Assembly: GCA_936450465.1 (NCBI GenBank)
Contig: OW388291.1
Coordinates: 34,820,656 to 34,884,655, forward strand
Direction: 5' to 3'
Source of the DNA: Gibbula magus
Taxonomy: Eukaryota > Mollusca > Gastropoda > Trochida > Trochidae
DNA: 64,000 bases
This document shows positions 26,923 to 37,846 of this stretch, in pieces. The position numbers were made by a program, and so were the translations under genes. The notes under the pieces are model-generated. The model was not told the DNA's origin and did no database searches. It saw only the letters and a list, made by a program, of their open reading frames with translations. The stretch's first letter is position 1. Each line of letters starts with the position of its first letter.

Positions 26923-27938
26923 AGGAAACTGTTGGTGTACGATACATTATATATATATGTATGTATGTATACATGTGAATTAAGGATGTATAAATTCAGA
27001 CTTTGGAATGTAAGCGATATGCTCTCTGCTGATTGGATTTAATCAGGTCATGTGACCGGTATACATTTTCATAAACACGAGATTGACCGCTGAAAAGAAT
27101 AACCTGCTGAGTACGGGGATTTTACGAGCGATTTTCAACAGAGCTGTTCTCACACTCTCACATTATGAGTACTGCTATCACATGTTCATTTCTTGATTAA
27201 ACTTTTTAAAACCTTACAACGTGAATCTATTTGTAGTATGATTAATACATAATGTAAGAACCAAAACTTAAATGTATTAATCATATTTCCTGTAAACTAC
27301 CTTTTGCATGTGGTGACACATAAGTGATGCGCCTGATCTAAAACAATACAATACATTTGTTTTATCATGCACTGTGCATTTTTTGCAGATATTTTTTATT
27401 TTCAAAAGTTTATTTATTTATTAAAAATCGCTTAAATTGCAAAGTCTGAATTTTAAGAAATAGATCAAATAATGTGTTTGTTCACATGCTCATACATGTC
27501 ATAAACATTTTTAAAGTTCACGTTAATCTGTTCTATAAATGCCGTCAAGCTCCGACATTTATACCTATTTAACTTTCACCTTTAAAACAGTTTATAAGCA
27601 AGTGAACAAGAAATCTATTTCTTAAGTAAACAATGTCTTTCCACATCAAAATTCCATCCTCATACATATTTTGAACCATTCAACTGTTGCGAATATGCTT
27701 TATACGTAGAGAGTATGTAAGAATGTACTAAACTAAACCCTAACAGCGAGTAAAAACACTGACAAAAATATCATATTTTTCATCAGATATGAAATGTTCA
27801 TATTACGTCTATATATCGTAGTTTAAGAAAACTCTTCGAGTTCTGTTTTTATTTTGTTTTCAATGAATTGTTATTTCAAGAGGATTTAACCACTTCACAA
27901 CGAAGATATACCGGTAATAACTTTCAGGCTTCAGTTTT
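26923..27938. other. AT-rich stretch upstream of the candidate His-rich gene
   Basis: Contains a TA/TG microsatellite at about 26,949-26,972 and no recognisable gene. CpG and GC are low throughout. Confidence 0.4.
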
Positions 27939-28462
27939 TAAAGGCGCTGTAGCACGTCGTTCTTGCTGAAATAAAGTGCTCTCGCGAAAATGTAAATAAG
28001 TGTTACCAATGGCTAAATAATACTCCTGAATCAACAAAAAAAAGTTTTAAAACGAAACTACATGGTTCAATTAAGCCATGCGAGCTCATTTCCCTTCGAC
28101 TGGCCATTTTAATGTGTTGACATTAAAATGGCCGCTCGAAGGTAGTTCAAGTGGTCTGACGAATGTAGCGACACAATCAGAGTAGTATTTTAATTATGGC
28201 ACCGTGATAGAATGGTTAACCATCTTGCTGTATGAACTCTCAAAATCGCACGAGACCTACACATCTGCCACTAACACTGAAGAGTTGCACACAATTGTTG
28301 CTTTACACGTCGCACCAATTTCTACTAATACCGATAACCGTTTTCTATGGATACGGCTTTTCGGGTCGTGTAATGAGATGTTTTGCCCTCTAACGTAACA
28401 ATACATTGTATAAACTTAAATAGTAAATGGCAAAGTTGAAAAAACGTGTTACAGTGCCTTTA
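27939..28462. mobile_element. 524-bp MITE (family 2, copy 1) with 19-bp TIRs
   Basis: Left end TAAAGGCGCTGTAGCACGT (27,939-27,957) matches the reverse complement of 28,444-28,462 at 17 of 19 positions. It has no coding capacity. Internal text such as GTGTAATGAGATGTTTTGCC is shared with the copy at 58,211-58,530, and the ends match the fragment at 53,314-53,378. A strong internal hairpin sits at 28,093-28,142. Confidence 0.75.
28093..28142. repeat. 23-bp-arm hairpin inside the MITE
   Basis: The arms 28,093-28,115 and 28,120-28,142 are inverted copies with two mismatches and a 4-nt GTTG loop. The core GGCCATTTTAATGT is perfect. A transcript would fold into a short stable stem. Confidence 0.8.
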
Positions 28463-29447
28463 CAACCAAAGTTCAAAATTGTTTTGTTTAAAATATAAAA
28501 TTGAATAGTAGTATTCATTTTTCCAACAAAATAGTTGCATTACTGGCAAATGATAGTACCTTCACGTTAATGTGGATTGTACATGTCAGCGTGTTTCACG
28601 TGCAGCACGATTTACGCACACAGCAATCATCACACAAATACCTTACTGAAATGAATTAAAAAAAAAAAAGACTTTAAGGTCAATTTCAGTGTTTGCAATG
28701 GAAAATGAGCGTTAAAGTGTCACTCAAACTCTTTTGTAGGCTACGGAGAGAGCTTGCGAGCATCGTGTGTGCTTTGAGAAGCAGTATAGGCATATACATG
28801 CCCTCGATTTCATTTCAGAGGCTGAAATCCTGGTTCCTGGGCCTCGTTTTCGCTAAGAGAGAAGAGTAGCGAGGACGAAGGCCATGGCACCAGGATGTGA
28901 GACTACAGGAAAGAAAAGGCTGCATAAAAAAGTTAAACGTTTCGCGGGCACATTTTTTCTCCACAGTGACGAGGGCGGTAGAACTTTAAATAATGTTTAA
29001 ACAAAAATGACGAGGAAGGAACACAACTTATTTTTTCCATCAAAGTACAGCTTGGTGTAGCTTGGAAGTGGTAAAAGTATACACAACGGAAGCACAAATG
29101 TTCCTGCAGATCCATATATATGTATATTGAGTGGACAAGTGGATTTGGGGTTTAGCAAAAATGATGCGGCAAATTCTTAATTTATTTGTGAAAGACAATA
29201 TAAAGTTGTCACGTGCAGAAATAAAAGTGATGCGCCGATGTCTGGGAAACATTTAACTTGTTTTTATTTAGCCTACTATGGTCATACAGAAGCATAAGTA
29301 GCAAAAGAAAAGGAATTATTACGGAAGTCTAAAAGCGTCAAATTTATTGACAACATTGAACAAGACTTGGTGTATAATTACAAGTTTAGAAAGTTATATC
29401 TTCAAGTTTTTAAGTTAAAGTTACAACCTTGAATGTGTAAATACAAG
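28463..29447. other. Intergenic stretch left of the duplicated block
   Basis: No recognised gene. A 38-codon open segment after an acceptor-like TTTTGTAG (28,740-28,856, plus strand) has locally raised GC but no known motif. At 29,447 the sequence changes abruptly into the first copy of the duplicated A unit. Confidence 0.35.
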
Positions 29448-29923
29448 TGTTAATGTTGTATATTCAAGTTCTAAATAATCGTGAAAGTGAAAATTTAAAT
29501 AACACATTGATTTGTTTAAATTTTGTCATTGAATTGGACGCTTAATTGTAGGCTTTCGTAGTTGTAGGCTTTTGTAACATTGCTCTCCATTCAGCCTTTG
29601 TTGGGGTGACAGGAAACAACCTACTGTAGACAACCAAATAATTTATGGCAGAGGTCAATGGGGTACCTCGAAACAGTTTGACTGTCTCCAAATTACGATG
29701 TGCAGGTGTTTTGGGTTATCAGTTTTAGATATTTGAGACATTCTTCCGAATGAATGAAGGAATAACTAGTATCCACATAGGCATATTCGGAAACATGCAA
29801 AAGAAATTAACACTGAAACTCAGATTGTCTGGCCGTGCTCTTGACCTATCAATTGACATGCAGAATATGCATAAACTTCAAATCAGAAATTAATCCCTTG
29901 CAAATTCATCTTGTCATTGCTGC
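29448..29923 (+). repeat. A-left repeat, copy 1
   Basis: First of five copies of a 476-bp segment beginning TGTTAATGTTGTATATTCAA and ending just before TTAA. Other copies start at 35,219, 39,035, 41,198 and 47,108. The left neighbour (ATACAAG) differs from the other copies, so 29,447/29,448 is the outer breakpoint of the duplication. No coding function is evident. Confidence 0.85.
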
Positions 29924-29927
29924 TTAA

Positions 29928-30418
29928 AGGTGCATCCTTTTTTATTTAATAAAATTTTATTTGGCATTAATACATGCCAACATACGATATGTGCTGATAT
30001 CAGTTCAAATAATTTCACTCGACCTGCATATTCATCCCCAATTGTCAAATATATAATAAATACTAGTTTCCAATTAAAATCGAACAACATCATTATATTT
30101 GCGCAGAAACCGAAATTACACGTTCCATTTACATGCACAGTTGTGATAAGACCTATTAAACATTATCAACTTAAAGTTTTCTTTTAGTCTGTTGTAAATA
30201 AGTTTCCAAAATTACGTTTGACTAATTGATGCGCGCTCCACGCAGAGCATTGTCCGGTTTTCGAACCGAAATCGACACTTTTACCTTTATTTTGTTTGTA
30301 TACTGAGTCGACTAAGATCAAAATGGCAATTTTCGGCAACAGTCAGTACTTCTCGATAACATAACACAATTTATAACGTTTAGCACATGCGACCCCAAAC
30401 AACACAATGAATGTACCT
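29928..30418. mobile_element. M element copy 1 (TTAA-type MITE, 491 bp)
   Basis: Begins AGGTGCATCC after TTAA (29,924-29,927) and ends GAATGTACCT. In copies 2, 3 and 5 the right side is again TTAA, giving a TTAA target duplication of the piggyBac kind with short imperfect terminal inverted repeats (AGGTGCATCC / AGGTACATTC). In this copy the right-hand TTAA is missing and retroelement segment B1 begins directly after ACCT. Confidence 0.75.
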
Positions 30419-30566
30419 TCGATCCGATCCACAGGCACCAAACCCTTGCAGCACGCACCCACCGTGACACCCGTCATCTCTCCTTCACGGAACCACCCGA
30501 CGGTGTCACCCTTTTGGTCATATTCTTTCATAGGAACTAGACGATCGGTCGTCACAGGAGGCCACT
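30417..30566 (-). other. Antisense exon-like open segment in B1 (unrecognised)
   Basis: Minus strand: the acceptor TTGATGTTGTAG precedes 150 nt open in a single frame and ending GAAG|GTAC. Entry and exit are both phase 1, the symmetric form typical of shuffled domain exons. The 49 codons include GWFREGEMTGV and GLVPVDRIE, faintly like the end of an SH3 fold; I do not assign it. The counterpart in B2 (42,168-42,317) keeps the frame. It ends exactly at the edge of M, so the donor-like GT belongs to M. Confidence 0.3.
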
Positions 30567-30673
30567 CTACAACATCAAGGTGAGATATCATATATTATCT
30601 CCCGTGACAGACTCCCGATCGTCTAACGAACTGGCAGGCTTAACCATCGGACTGCTCTACTGAAACTTACTGC

Positions 30674-31547
30674 ATGGACAGTATGCCTGCCACCTCTTTA
30701 ACACCTATCATACATGTTCTACGCCCCCCGGGTCACTATGAATCCTCCGTGCAGACGTCGACGTTTGACATCCCCGACGACCCACCCACCAGCAATCCTG
30801 CTATACCACCACCTGATATCACCACCTTTCGGTCTCTTCATTTCCCTAACGTTCTCCAATCTACTCCTGTCGACGTGTCATCACTCCCTCACATACACTC
30901 ATCATCTTTGGGCACTTCCCGTTCACCACCTACGCCGCCGTGTGATCCCTCACCACGACCCCGACGACATTAAATCCCACAGATGCCGCCACCTCCTCAT
31001 CACTACAACGCTTCTACGACGGTCTATACTACATCGTTTTCGCCTACAACACCCCCAACTACCTCCTTCGCCGTTGCGGCGATAACAAGCCCCGACGATC
31101 TCCCGTACATGCCAACAGACTCAAACCGTATCTGGGACCCGACAGTCGCCCACCCGAACCAAACTTCCCCCACCACCAGCTGACACGGATATTACTGCAG
31201 TCGACGAGTCTACACCCGACGCAGATACCCATGCAGACGACGAGTCTACACCCGACGCAGATACCCATGCAGACGACGAGTCTACACCCGACGCAGATAC
31301 CCATGTACACGCCGAACCTACAAGTGCAGACACAGGTGACGCACACGACGCCGACCTGCCACTATCAGTCCTGAGACGTGAAATTGCTCAGTCTCAAGAA
31401 GATCAACATGAACACAAACCAGGGTTCAGCCACGACACACTGGAGATCAAAAAGGCTAAACATATCGGGGGCCTCAAACATTATCTTGTCAAATTCAAGA
31501 ACCAATGCGAACCACAATGGATCGCACAAACTGGAAGTGTGTTATAA
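30674..31547 (+). pseudogene. pol C-terminus: integrase tail with chromo-like end (B1)
   Basis: Decayed C-terminal end of a retroelement polyprotein. From about 30,960 one frame reads a segment ending YLLRRCGDNKPRRSPVHANR and then LKPY, the usual C-terminal signature of Ty3/gypsy integrases. A one-base shift near the C-rich run at about 31,170 moves the frame to an acidic tail. The tail has a 12-residue unit (DESTPDADTHAD) three times, then PLSVLRRE, then a chromodomain-like end (HIGGLKHYLVKF) and TAA at 31,545. B1 lacks 18 bp present in B2 in the acidic tail. The Pro/Ser-rich frame at 30,674-30,973 just upstream is of unknown role. The catalytic core is absent. Confidence 0.7.
31203..31310 (+). 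repeat. 3 x 36-bp in-frame repeat in the pol tail (B1)
   Basis: Units start at 31,203, 31,239 and 31,275 and encode the acidic 12-mer DESTPDADTHAD. The same three units occur in B2 at about 42,808-42,915. Confidence 0.85.
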
Positions 31548-31845
31548 CGAGGACAACATAACCCTATACCTCGATATGGCAGATAAGTAGAGACATCCGG
31601 TCCCTTGCCTACCAGCTTCACTGCTATAGAACGAGACTTCTTGACTCTCGCCTGCCGGCTAGATATGCTCGACCGCGAGGGCAATAGTGATACGGCCCAC
31701 TGAGCTATGTATCCCACGGCCTAACAGTAAACATTCACATAGCAGAGGCAGTGTACCAACAGGGACATTTTGAACTAAGCGGCCATGATATGTATCAATG
31801 ACAGTTGGATTATTTGATAGATTATGATAATCGATTAGGCAACTC

Positions 31846-31990
31846 GACGTACCCGATATGATGTAATACAGACATGTAGGTAGCGATAGTCATATCGACG
31901 TACCCGATGCGATAATATAAAATGCATGTAGGTAGCGATCACACATCGACGTACCCGATGTAAAGTAATGCACATATGTAGGTAGCGATT
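31846..31990 (+). repeat. Three imperfect ~50-bp repeats after pol (B1)
   Basis: TCGACGTACCCGAT and ATGTAGGTAGCGAT alternate three times in this stretch. Repeats of this kind are common in retroelement LTRs and untranslated regions, where they may bind regulators; that role is inferred. The B2 counterpart (about 43,460-43,610) has lost part of one unit. Confidence 0.7.
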
Positions 31991-32916
31991 GCCACGTTAT
32001 CCATACTATAACATTCCAATTGTGTAGGAATAGGTATATGTCAGTAGGGCTATCGACTATGAAGCGTCTATTTAAACTAGTGGCGTATCATGTCATAGCC
32101 GCCATTAGTGACCCTCACTCACGCAAGTGCTTCTTTCGTTAATGTTGTAACAACGTGAGGTACTAAGTAGATGGTACTGTGCAAGGTGTATGGCAGTATG
32201 CCTGGACCAGTAGTTTAGGGACTCGTGTGAGTCTGCGCGCGCGAGTGCTTGGAGCACGTACCACGTGGTATAGAATAGTATGGTGAGCCTGGGGCAAGTC
32301 CGATCAACTTGAACACTCACCCTTTTACAGCGACATTATAACTCGTCCTGTATAGTCTAAATCGGGGACAAGCTAGATTCTCGACATTTGCTTTTTGGGA
32401 GTTCAAAAAGCCAGGTTTGTGCACTCTAGACCAGGATCTAGAGGTGGTACGGGTATGCCAGAGAATAGCTCTGATGACAAAGAGGAAACCGGAGGGCGGG
32501 ATTTCAACTCCGAAGGGTCTGTTAAATAGGATACAAGGAAATCGCCTGCACATGAGAAGGTCAAATATGGCAATTAGATTTAGTCAATATAATGATGAGA
32601 GCACTGACAAGTCTAGCATGGAGGCTTGCAGTGAAGTGATAGCGTGTCTGTACAGTATACAGTAGTGAGCGGTCTCGTGTTACAGCCGAGCTCGCCCCTC
32701 AGACACGTCTGGTCATTATCACCGTCCAGCGTGTGTGTTATGTTACACATGCGAATATGCTACATATGGAGATGTAGCCTTACTATTAGTCTGTTTAAGT
32801 TGGTTTAAGTTGATTCACGGTGATATTTTATTAGTTGTAAAAGATAATTATCAAACTAACGGTGATGGGAACGTTTATTATTTATGATATTATATTTATA
32901 GTGTGAAAATTCGTCC

Positions 32917-33762
32917 CCACATGCATCTGATGCTATCATGGCTGCTAATAAGAACACCCACCCTGATTTCCCCATCCTCGAAGGTGTCTCGTATCTCCAC
33001 GGATGACAAGTTACGTATGCATTATGGCGTCCTATATCAACACATGGGACGACTTCAACTGTTCGACCAGACTTGGGTGCACACTTATCAACTTGAGATA
33101 CCCACTATTCCGGACATCCAACCAACGTATCCATGGAAACATAACTGTATTAATCACAGGAACAATGCCTCGAACCCGGATCCCCGATGTGCTGCCGCCA
33201 TCCAAATAGCTACGAACGTCCTCTCCTACTCAGACACCATCAGAAAATCGTACATGCTGCACTCAACGAGTCTCTCACTGCCATTCACGAGGTTGTCCCC
33301 CCCCCCCCCCCCCCCCCCAGTCTGTCCCTTAGAAGTCGGTAAAGAAGTAAGCGAGCCTTTCTGTCCTTCCTTGGCGATATAGCTCACTCCTTAACTGGTG
33401 TCGCTACAGACAAGGAGGTTCAGAGAGTCGAACATCACCTCCGTATGCTAGCAACCCAGCTCAGTTTGCCGGATTCAGCTTATAATTCTTCCAACAGACT
33501 TATGGCCTCCATTATGGGTCGCACCAACAGACGGCTGACTAACCTCCTCAACGCCTTCCATATTGAACACGCACGCGTACCTCGAATAGAACCCCATCCA
33601 CGCCGGACCCCACGAGCTGATGGAGCCTCCCACCCATCCTGGTCCCCTGCAACTACCAGTCTACCCTCCTTCCCCGGGATCACCGCAGTCGTAACGGCAA
33701 CGAGGAAGTACCTGCTTCACTCCATTGATAAGTACCATTCCTGGTTAACTACACTCTATTGA
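32917..33762 (+). pseudogene. env-like glycoprotein relic (B1)
   Basis: Remnant of a retroelement envelope-type gene. An ATG near 32,938 is followed by broken frames. The middle frame (to 33,382) and the last frame (33,445-33,762) are separated by a 22-base C run (33,297-33,318) that destroys the reading frame. The downstream frame covers the part after the presumed cleavage site and resembles the F-type fusion glycoproteins of errantivirus-like Ty3/gypsy elements (family knowledge). The copy has an early stop and frameshifts and cannot encode a full protein. Calling it env rests on the cleavage and fusion region, seen more clearly in B2. Confidence 0.55.
33297..33318 (+). repeat. 22-base C homopolymer in the env relic
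   Basis: B1 has 22 consecutive C here and B2 has 9 at 44,917-44,925. The run has slipped since the duplication and breaks the frame in both copies. Confidence 0.9.
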
Positions 33763-33894
33763 TAAGTACCATTCCTGGTTAACTACACTCTATTGATAAG
33801 TACCATTCCTGGTTAACTTCACTCTATAGATAAGTACCATTCCTGGTTAACTACACTCTATTGATAAGTACCATTCCCGGTTATTGTCAATTCC
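33725..33894 (+). repeat. 5 x 34-bp tandem repeat at the env 3' end (B1)
   Basis: Units starting TTGATAAGTACCATTCCTGG lie at 33,725, 33,759, 33,793, 33,827 and 33,861. The B2 counterpart, also five units, starts at 45,331. Confidence 0.9.
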
Positions 33895-35218
33895 TACAGT
33901 ACAGGCGCCCTCGCTCATAATTCTATATCTATACATACCCATACTTAGATAAGGTTCGCCTTAGTTTACACTTTTGCTGTAGATAAGTCAAATTATTTAA
34001 CCATGTAAAATAGCTCAAAGACGCTTAAGCACGCCTGCATGTTTTGCTTTCTAGTTAGCTGATGACTGCGCTCTCTGTCTTCCAGATAAACACATACTCG
34101 ACCCACTGCTCGTCAGTGCAGAGGACCGCAAGTGGCTACTACCCGCTGAATTGTCGAGCATGGACCTTGTACCCTGGAACGTTCTCACTGCATGTCTGCC
34201 AACTCAACAACATTAAACTTAAATTGTTTTCCCTTTCGACTCCATTCGGGACCAATATTTTGCGATTCCAGATTGCTCACTCCAGCTACAGGATCCAACC
34301 TTGTTGTTCTGTAAGATCTCCCCGGTACTATCACCGCGGCCTGCCAACTCAAAATTCAAGAATCAGACAGGCGGCAGAACGAGAAGGGACTATATCTGGA
34401 CCATTCGTTTTTACTCTTTGTCAATATTATCTGTTCATTTATTTTTTCATTCATTTACTGTATGTCAATATTACCTGTTCCTTATTTATGTCACAATGTT
34501 CTTCATTTATTTCTTATATGTAAGAAGGCCACAAGACAGAGCAAAACTTTAATTCTTGTACATTATAAAGAACGTTATTTCGAACCACGAATCTCTCGAC
34601 TGCATTCACGCTTGACCCACGGGGACTAGAGTAATGGGAAGGGATAGAATTTCGGAGCACGGGTCGTGCTCAATTGGGCAATCGGGATATCCAAGGATAA
34701 AATAATAGAAATTGTCTCTAAAAATAAGAATACATTTGAATTTCAAACTGTCGAAGATCCTCCGTGTAACACGTGCGTTTGTTGTGGCCGTGAAATGTAC
34801 CAACGAGAGAAGAGGTTGCCTTCCGTGCGAAACTGTTGACCTAAATACGTCACTGCCGTCTTATCGAAACGCCGTAATTATTGCCTGGCATAATTAAAGT
34901 GATGTAGCTCTAATTGAGGAGGTGACATAGAGGTAAGACCTATGTTGATGATAGATAATGCATTAGGGAACACGTGTCAGACGATACTTACCGATGTCAT
35001 TTAATGGTAACGTTTAAACAACATTTATATCGGAGTTCAAAATTCCGGTTGATAAGCCTTGTTATATATATAGTGTATTACCTATATCTACCTATATCTA
35101 TATTTCCTCCCCAGCCTGTGCCACGTACATCACCAACTACCATTCTTCAACAGTACCTCTCGTCAAGCCAAGCGAACCAGAACACCGCAAAACACAGTTA
35201 GACCGCCTAGGACAGAAG

Positions 35219-37348
35219 TGTTAATGTTGTATATTCAAGTTCTAAATAATCACGAAAGTTAAAATTTAAATAACACATTGATTTGTTTAAATTTTGTCAT
35301 TGAATTGGACGCTTAATTGTAGGCTTTCGTAGTTGTAGGCTTTTGTAACATTGCTCTCAATTCAGCCTTTGTTGGGGTGACAGGAAACAACCTACTGTAG
35401 ACAACCAAATAATTTATGGCAGAGGTCAATGGGGTACCTCGAAACAGTTTGACTGTCTCCAAATCAGTGATTGAAATATTTTTTAAGCCAGCAAGACAGT
35501 CGGGCAGGTGACCAGCAAATGTTACCTGCCCGTCTTCAAAGTTGCCTGCCCAAATAAAAAACTTCTAATTTAAACAACAAAAAAAAAGACTCAGTCACAG
35601 TAGCCATTTTTATCCATTTGAACTGACTTCAGAAACCAAAATGTGTAACGTGTTTGTTAATTATTTTAAAATTTGTGTTTAATATCTGTTATTCAGGTTG
35701 TTTTCATCTATTGAAATTCAACTGACTTTCAACTCTTAGCATAACTATTACTAATTCTACATTTTGACATCAAGATTAATGCAAAATGACCATTCTTACG
35801 ATAATGGTGATTAAATATTCTTGAATTATAATTCAATTTTCTTACATATATTAAATATATTACCTTCAACATTATGATATATAAATACACTTAGATCAAT
35901 CCATCAAATGCCTAGTGTAAATATTTTAAACTTATGATCTGACAATAATTGTTAAAGTATGATGACAACAATCAACACAGTGTGAATGTTGAGTGAACAA
36001 ATTTCTGAATATAACTTTATGACTTTCAAATTCAATCATGTTAATGTTATCATTAATTCATAATACAGTTTATCATTTATAAGATATTTTATGTGTTATT
36101 TCAGAATTTGAATTACTTTTTACAATTCTGTGACTGTGTGACATAAGCAAATTCATTTGAATTGAATCTAATACCTAACTGTGTCGATCTTCAAGCTGAG
36201 ACAGGAAATGTCAATCATTTGTTTACTGACATTAGAAATCTGTGCTGGAACAATCTAATATAGTGAAGGGGGTACAGTATTACATATTGCCAAATGACTT
36301 GTGATTTATATTGAAAATATATATAAGACTATCATCATGGTTTATTTATTGGTAGTGTGTAAGTATCCAAAAAGCAAACTATTATAAATATATAAACAAA
36401 TGTTCTGAGAAGATGGTTTACTCTACCTTTTAAAGTTAGCCCCTCCCTCTCTCCCCCATTGAACAAATAGGCTGACCCTTTCATGAAGCAAGAACATTTG
36501 CCGTAACTCTGATGCTGTGTTATTGTTTCTGTTTTATTTATTTGGCAGAGTTTATCTTGTTTCAGTAAAAAAGTTATTGATATTCATATTATCTATTAGT
36601 AACAAATATAGTCATGACAAAATGATATTGCCTTTGAATTTTGTTGAAATATTCACTAAGCTCAAATTCTAAAAATAGATCGGAAAATTCAGTGCCAGTT
36701 TCAATGTAATTATTTAAATGCAGGTCGTTCTTAAATTTATATGCATGCCACTATTTAAGAGGCATTTATATAATTTTGTGTGAAGTATTTTTCTAAAGTG
36801 TTTGCTAATAATGTTTAGTGACTTACACTGCCATTGTCAATCATAATTTTGTGTACTGGTCAAAGTAACTGAACACACGTGATGCACATGCTGAATATTT
36901 ATCTGTACTTTCGATATTAGATGGGTTTAATTGGAACATCTCGGAGACATGGCTTGTAATATTCAAGATTCAAGTTTAATCTTATTTGAGGACTGTCAGA
37001 TAGTTCTGATATATTCAGCCAGACAGTCGGGCTTGGGGAGAAAAATTCAAGCCAGCCCGACAGAAAAGTGGACTGCCTCAGGCAGGCGGGCAGGCCGTTA
37101 TTTCGATCACTGGTCCAAATTACGACGTGCAGGTGTTTTGGGTTATCAGTTTTAGAGAATTTGAGACATTCTTCCGAATGAATGAAGGAATAACTATCCA
37201 CATAGGCAGATTCGGAAACATGCAAACGAAATTAACACTGAAACTCAGATTGTCTGGCCGTGCTCTTGACCTATCAATTGACATGCAGGGTATGCATAAA
37301 CTTCAAATCAGAAATTAATCCCTTGCAAATTCATCTTGTCATTGCTGC
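35219..37348 (+). repeat. A-left repeat, copy 2 (interrupted by a hAT element)
   Basis: Same segment as copy 1, split by a 1,648-bp hAT insertion at 35,465-37,112. Both sides of the insertion align with the uninterrupted copies. Confidence 0.85.
35465..37112. mobile_element. Non-autonomous hAT element, copy 1 (1,648 bp)
   Basis: Terminal inverted repeats CAGTGATTGAAATA and CAGTGATCGAAATA (right end reverse complemented) with 8-bp target duplications CTCCAAAT (35,457-35,464) and GTCCAAAT (37,113-37,120). CAGTG ends and 8-bp duplications are the hAT hallmark. A-left copies 1, 3 and 4 show the empty site. Subterminal GGGCAGG/CCTGCCC motifs are repeated at both ends. No transposase is present; the only frame of note (36,917-37,225, minus) crosses the right end and has no family motif. 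Confidence 0.88.
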
Positions 37349-37352
37349 TTAA

Positions 37353-37842
37353 AGGTGCATCCTTTGTGTTTCATAAAATGTTATTTGGCATTAATACATG
37401 CCAACATACGATATGTGCTGATATCAGTTCAAATAATTTCACTCGACCTGCATATTCATCCCCAATTGTCAAATATATAATACTTACTAGTTTCCAATTA
37501 AAATCGAACAACATCATTATATTTGCGCAAAAACCGAAATTACACGTTCCATTTACATGCACAGTTGTGATAAGACCTATTAAACATTATCAACTTAAAG
37601 TTTTCTTTTAGTCTGTTGTAAATAAGTTTCCAAAATTACGTTTGACTAATTGACGCGCGCTCCACGCGGAGCATTGTCCGGTTTTCGAACCGAAATCGAC
37701 ACTTTTACCTTTATATTGTTGGTATACTGAGTCGACTAAGATCAAAATGGCAATTTTCGGCAACAGTCAGTACTTCTCGATAACATAACACAATTTATAA
37801 CGTTTAGCACATGCGACCCCAAACAACACAATGAATGTACCT
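37353..37842. mobile_element. M element copy 2 (TTAA-type MITE)
   Basis: 490 bp flanked by TTAA at 37,349-37,352 and 37,843-37,846. Both ends are intact (AGGTGCATCC ... GAATGTACCT). No coding capacity. Confidence 0.85.
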
Positions 37843-37846
37843 TTAA

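Larger units (their letters stand above)
30419..35218 (+). mobile_element. Retroelement segment B1 (env-type Ty3/gypsy-like, decayed)
   Basis: A 4.8-kb GC-richer block lying between M copy 1 and A-left copy 2. In order it holds an antisense exon-like piece (30,417-30,566), a Pro/Ser-rich frame (30,674-30,973), an integrase C-terminal relic (to 31,547), a non-coding part with triplicated motifs, an env-like relic (32,917-33,762), a 5 x 34-bp repeat, and a 53-codon open piece (34,055-34,216). No protease, reverse transcriptase, RNase H or integrase core is visible, so the element is internally deleted. Flanking LTRs and a primer-binding site were not found. A second copy lies at 42,170-47,107. 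Confidence 0.7.

Noticed and set aside
28740..28856. Exon-like open segment after TTTTGTAG (38 codons, plus strand)
   Set aside because: A second frame is open over the same stretch and no family motif, partner exon or matching donor is visible; length is within chance.
30714..31346. Overlapping long frames on both strands of the pol tail as extra genes
   Set aside because: They are shadow frames created by the GC-rich, 36-bp periodic sequence of the integrase tail.
36917..37225. 102-codon minus-strand frame as hAT transposase
   Set aside because: It crosses the right end of the element into A-left and has no BED finger or hAT dimerisation motif.
29448..37842. A units as the LTRs of retroelement B
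   Set aside because: A copies also flank D without B, the A start and the M end do not form a TG...CA pair, M has its own TTAA boundaries, and no primer-binding site or polypurine tract adjoins them convincingly.
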